NCBI GenBank assembly: GCA_017517605.1 | Contig: JAFWYQ010000012.1 | Location: 1-64,000 of the forward strand | Source of the DNA: Bacteroidaceae bacterium | Lineage (GTDB): Bacteria; Bacteroidota; Bacteroidia; Bacteroidales; Bacteroidaceae | Length of the DNA: 64,000 nucleotides | Direction: 5' to 3' | Shown here: positions 61,801 to 64,000 of the stretch, in pieces | Position numbering within the stretch: the first letter of the stretch is position 1 | How the letters are laid out: every line of letters starts with the position of its first letter | Translations under genes and position numbers: made by a program | Notes under the pieces: model-generated | Seen by the model: only the letters and a program-made list of their open reading frames with translations | What the model was told of the DNA's origin: nothing | Database searches by the model: none

Positions 61801-62586
61801 CGAAGAATCTTCGGTCAAGAAATAACAGCCTTTGGTGGAATAGGTATTTTGAGAATGTTCAAACCCTTTAGAGGTTCGCGTCCATGATACAGTACCCTGA
61901 GCATAAAAAAGAACATCTCCATTACGCCGAAACAGAGGCACCTCCTTCAGGTCATCCACACAATCCTGTATAGCATTTTCAGACATCATCCGACCACCCT
62001 GTCCGTAGAGACGTACACGGGACGGCTCATCGAAGCCCATTGCGCGCAATTCACTGTGGGTAATCCGATATACTCCTGTTTCTGAGACGGCAATCTTCAC
62101 CCATTGCCCTTGTGACAAGACTGATGTTGCGGTATAACGTTCTGTTGAGGGGACTCCTCCTGCACGAGTCAAGGGAACTGAACGCAACATTCGTTCGACC
62201 GTCAATTTCAATGAAGTAATACGCTGATAAACTCCATCCCGACATACAATCGGAATCAAAGATGTATAAAGGGTTGCCTGTTTGGTCGCTGTCCCGATAT
62301 AACTATCCACTAAAGGCCAATCAGGCAACTTCGCCTCCATAGCTTCCAAACGGCGCACATCCACTTGGGGGAGCGGTTCAAACTCGGGATATTCAACCCG
62401 TACACGATAATCATACTGTTGGCAATCGCCTTCCAAGGGAATACTGTGCGAAAAGACCGGCAACACTGAATCTATTCGGATTTCATCCCAATCGACATCC
62501 AAGAACTCCGGTGTCTGCGCCTGAAAAGGAAGTATTCCAAGCCACAACAACAATACAACAAACCAAGTACGACAATATATGTGCAT
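58840..62586 (-). CDS. porU: PorU-type C25 cysteine peptidase (type IX sortase)
   Basis: The 1248-residue protein has a signal peptide (VVLLLWLGILPFQAQ). The gingipain-like C25 peptidase domain contains His (MMYYTGHGSASS, ~755) and Cys (WVTAACDTSPID, ~790). The C-terminal region is a type IX-like CTD (NTPNPARTTTTFVV...GIYLYRVGIS). PorU removes the CTD of secreted proteins and attaches them to anionic LPS. The gene starts 42 bases after the FAH-family gene and precedes porV. Confidence 0.92.
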   Translation of the reverse strand: MHIYCRTWFVVLLLWLGILPFQAQTPEFLDVDWDEIRIDSVLPVFSHSIPLEGDCQQYDYRVRVEYPEFEPLPQVDVRRLEAMEAKLPDWPLVDSYIGTATKQATLYTSLIPIVCRDGVYQRITSLKLTVERMLRSVPLTRAGGVPSTERYTATSVLSQGQWVKIAVSETGVYRITHSELRAMGFDEPSRVRLYGQGGRMMSENAIQDCVDDLKEVPLFRRNGDVLFYAQGTVSWTRTSKGFEHSQNTYSTKGCYFLTEDSSVEPLDFPVQEELADAGAMVVDTYPDYLLHEKDELSWLYRGRVFFENADYKSGHTGTYTFNIPGVVPEKEASIKVAFGSNDASSSNVHVLVNGNETGNFSIPAISGYTKFQTNSKEFDCTNQLADRTTISLVHKSAASGYLDYVTLNFTRQLALRGAYTCFRSSVAGKQLFSIAGADAQTVVWKVSDNGAAGYSYTQLEGRLEGGMYKVGDVASLTDEYVVLNAASNSYPSVEVVGHVANQNLHGMDAVDMLIVVPASAKWMSQAERLADLHRRYDSLRVAVVRADQIYNEFSSGTPDATAIRRFLKMFYDRAQTLDDAPKHLLLFGDCAADNRMLTTEWRRYSPDDFLLCFQSELSSSETRSYVMEEYFCLLDDDEGVNWTRAKADAAVGRLTVRSLAQATVVVDKIEAYLQNSEAGAWKNSVYVLGDDGDANRHMTEADKIVDCIQESNPNLVINKIYWDAYLSENASTGRRFPEVTRRIREASAEGSLMMYYTGHGSASSLSHELAWGSAEMAALNSPRLPLWVTAACDTSPIDLPEDNMGEIALLNEQAGAIAFLGATRSTYGTNSNPLHVLFCKYLFRDGHTMGEALRLAKNAYTPSNAENNLHYVLIGDPALRLSVPDQYKVEVTEVNGMVADREALHQFKAGSVVTLKGQVVDASGNRQTDFNGLVHPSVYGGKSLVVCKMNDPELDEAFQFWDYSQKVYVGSDSVRNGLFTFTFPVPLDINYTEDCGNIHFYAQNSKFEEAQGAYGDFYLDGTVDNLANDSVGPEIGVFLNSTDFVMGDRVNETPLLMLALHDADGINATGNGIGHDLIAIVDNDPQKTFVLNDYYSSYPGDYTRGTATYSLPELDEGRHTLLVRAWDVLNNSSTVEIPFEVVKGLRPSVGYVWNTPNPARTTTTFVVTHNRPQTELEVKIELFDFSGRLLWNYVSSTIPDGNDLHITWDLTTNSGQPIGNGIYLYRVGISTPGGEEVTKARKIVIARQ

Positions 62587-62628
62587 AATCCAATAATACG
62601 TTATGAAGACGGGGGCTGTAAATCCGCA

Positions 62629-63243
62629 TCACCTGACATGGAAATCAAGCACCTTCTCTCCTTCGAGATAACCCTGCAGATGCTGCCCCACGCTCACAGG
62701 ACCTACCCCGACAGGAGTACCTGTGAAAAGCAGGTCACCAATCTTCAATGTACAGAATTGGCTGACGTAAGCAATGATTTCATCGACTTTGAAGAGCATA
62801 TCCGCCGTATGGCCACGTTGCACCGTCTGGCCATCAATGTCCAAGTGAAAGTGCAAGTCCTGTATGTCACGCTCCTTATCCATCGGGACAAAAGTTCCCA
62901 ACACTGCCGAATCATCGAATCCCTTACAGAGTTCCCACGGCAATCCTTTGGAACGGAAATCGTTCTGCAAATCACGGGCTGTGAAATCAATCCCCACCGT
63001 CACTGCATCGTAATAGCGATGAGCAAAGCGTGGGGCGATATGTTTACCCAAGCGGCAGATACGCACCACCAATTCTGTCTCATAATCTACCCTACTCGTA
63101 AATTCCGGAATAAAGAACGGTTTACCATCCTTCAGAATCGCAGAGTCCGGTTTCATAAAGATAACAGGTTTCTCAGGTAATAACGTATTGTTTAATTCTT
63201 TATTGTGTTCGGCATAGTTCATGCCAATGGCTATAATCTTCAT
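62629..63243 (-). CDS. Fumarylacetoacetate hydrolase-family protein
   Basis: The 204-residue protein shows the FAH fold pattern IGMNYAEHNKE, KPVIFMKPDSAI, VDYETELVVRI (metal-binding Glu), YYDAVTVGIDFTARDLQ, KGFDDSAVLG and GDLLFTGTPVGVGPV. Family members cleave or decarboxylate beta-diketo acids, including YcgM/oxaloacetate decarboxylase types. Its length is that of the short YcgM-like group. Its ATG overlaps the rex stop by four bases (ATGA), so the two are coupled and the enzyme may act in redox-linked carbon metabolism. Confidence 0.9.
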   Translation of the reverse strand: MKIIAIGMNYAEHNKELNNTLLPEKPVIFMKPDSAILKDGKPFFIPEFTSRVDYETELVVRICRLGKHIAPRFAHRYYDAVTVGIDFTARDLQNDFRSKGLPWELCKGFDDSAVLGTFVPMDKERDIQDLHFHLDIDGQTVQRGHTADMLFKVDEIIAYVSQFCTLKIGDLLFTGTPVGVGPVSVGQHLQGYLEGEKVLDFHVR

Positions 63244-63890
63244 TTATTCAAGTTTAATCGATTAAACATCAATGCCAAATGGGCATACAGCGAAGTATTC
63301 TGTACCACAATATCCTCGGGCACACGAATACGGAAAGGGGTAAAGTTCCACACAGCCTTTATGCCGCCCGTCACCATCGTATCAGTCACCTCTTGGGCTA
63401 TTCCGATAGGCACGGTCAACACACCGATTTCCACCCCTTCATATTCTTGCATCTTTTGCAACAATTCGTCTGTATGATAGATAGGAATACCATTGATTGC
63501 GTTTCCCACCAAAGAAGGATTGATGTCGAAAGCAGCCACAATCTCCAACCCAAACTGGCTTAATCCTGAATCGGACAACAAGGCTGCGCCCAAATTTCCT
63601 ACACCGAAAAGGAAAGCCGCATGACGTTCTGTAAATCCCAAAAATCGTTCAAGCACATCAATCAGCTCGTCCACCGCATAACCCACACGGGGACGACCTG
63701 CCACATTCACATAAGAGAGGTCTTTGGCTATTTGCGAAGCATCCATTCCCAACTGACGTGACAATTGGGTGGAAGAGACATAATGCTCGCCATGCTCTTT
63801 CATCAAACGAGCATTGGAGAGATACCATGGAAGACGCCTGAGCGTCGGTTCCGGTACTTTATCAGTGGTTTTTAGTGAACACACACGCAT
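63240..63890 (-). CDS. rex: Redox-sensing transcriptional repressor Rex
   Basis: The product is 216 residues starting MRVCSLKTTDKVPEPTLRRL. The N-terminal winged helix (VSSTQLSRQLGMDASQIAKDLSYV) and the Rossmann domain (FLFGVGNLGAALL, GLSQFGLEIVAAFDINPSLVG) are both present, with IGVLTVPIGIAQEVTDTMV. Rex senses the NADH/NAD+ ratio and represses fermentation and respiration genes when NADH is low. A TATTTTTG -7 box lies on the minus strand at 63911-63918. The remaining bases to 64000 hold no gene, but a TACATTTG box (63972-63979, plus strand) points to a gene just beyond the edge. Confidence 0.95.
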   Translation of the reverse strand: MRVCSLKTTDKVPEPTLRRLPWYLSNARLMKEHGEHYVSSTQLSRQLGMDASQIAKDLSYVNVAGRPRVGYAVDELIDVLERFLGFTERHAAFLFGVGNLGAALLSDSGLSQFGLEIVAAFDINPSLVGNAINGIPIYHTDELLQKMQEYEGVEIGVLTVPIGIAQEVTDTMVTGGIKAVWNFTPFRIRVPEDIVVQNTSLYAHLALMFNRLNLNK

Positions 63891-64000
63891 AATACATTCT
63901 GATTGTGGTGCAAAAATACGTTTTTTTTTAAAACAATGGAGTAAACAGTACAGACAAGTCATTTAAATTCTTACATTTGCAACAAATTTTAAGCCATCAA

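Overview
The window is a 64 kb chromosomal segment of a Bacteroidales bacterium, most likely a gut Bacteroides or Phocaeicola. Signs of this are promoters of the TTTG / TAnnTTTG type, an N-succinylornithine carbamoyltransferase with its diagnostic proline, a PorU/PorV pair, a BspA-type leucine-rich repeat protein, BF3164-like six-bladed propeller lipoproteins and NVEALA-family small proteins. The species cannot be fixed from the sequence. Gaps between genes are full of inverted arrays of short tandem units.

Bases 1-18,800 are accessory. After the end of a probable DUF3874 gene comes a minus-strand operon: propeller lipoprotein, transglutaminase-like lipoprotein, Wzy_C-TPR membrane protein, possible papain-fold lipoprotein and LRR protein. 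Next are a remnant of a winged-helix regulator, a three-gene cassette of unknown function, and an intact membrane-anchored winged-helix regulator. Divergent from that regulator runs a plus-strand cluster: NVEALA protein 1, thioredoxin-DUF1573 lipoprotein, NVEALA 2, propeller, signal peptidase I, NVEALA 3, propeller, DUF1573 lipoprotein and a second Wzy_C-TPR protein. NVEALA 2 and 3 share a duplicated leader with a 97-nt foldable element. The cargo genes are visibly AT-rich, while the machinery genes between them are GC-richer. I read this as a cargo-plus-machinery system that exports and processes small cysteine-containing proteins. It is the strongest candidate here for an undescribed system.

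Bases 18,800-30,400 are mostly housekeeping: acyltransferase, bile-acid-type symporter, cation/proton antiporter, TcdA, LolD-like ATPase, a 2-hydroxyacid dehydrogenase relative, YicC, Gmk, NadD and an SDR oxidoreductase. Bases 30,400-39,200 are accessory again: a short AraC-type regulator, a large coiled-coil surface lipoprotein, an AAA/DUF4143 ATPase behind two tandem-repeat arrays, an OmpA-type protein behind four 22-bp repeats, and a lone tyrosine recombinase.

Bases 39,500-64,000 are core genes, mostly on the minus strand: proB-proA-argF' (proline and succinylated arginine synthesis), sufBCDS (iron-sulfur assembly), cvpA, rimP-nusA-infB behind a terminator-like leader, an S41 protease, two identical tRNA-Asn genes, rnhB (plus strand), ispF, and rex-FAH-porU-porV.
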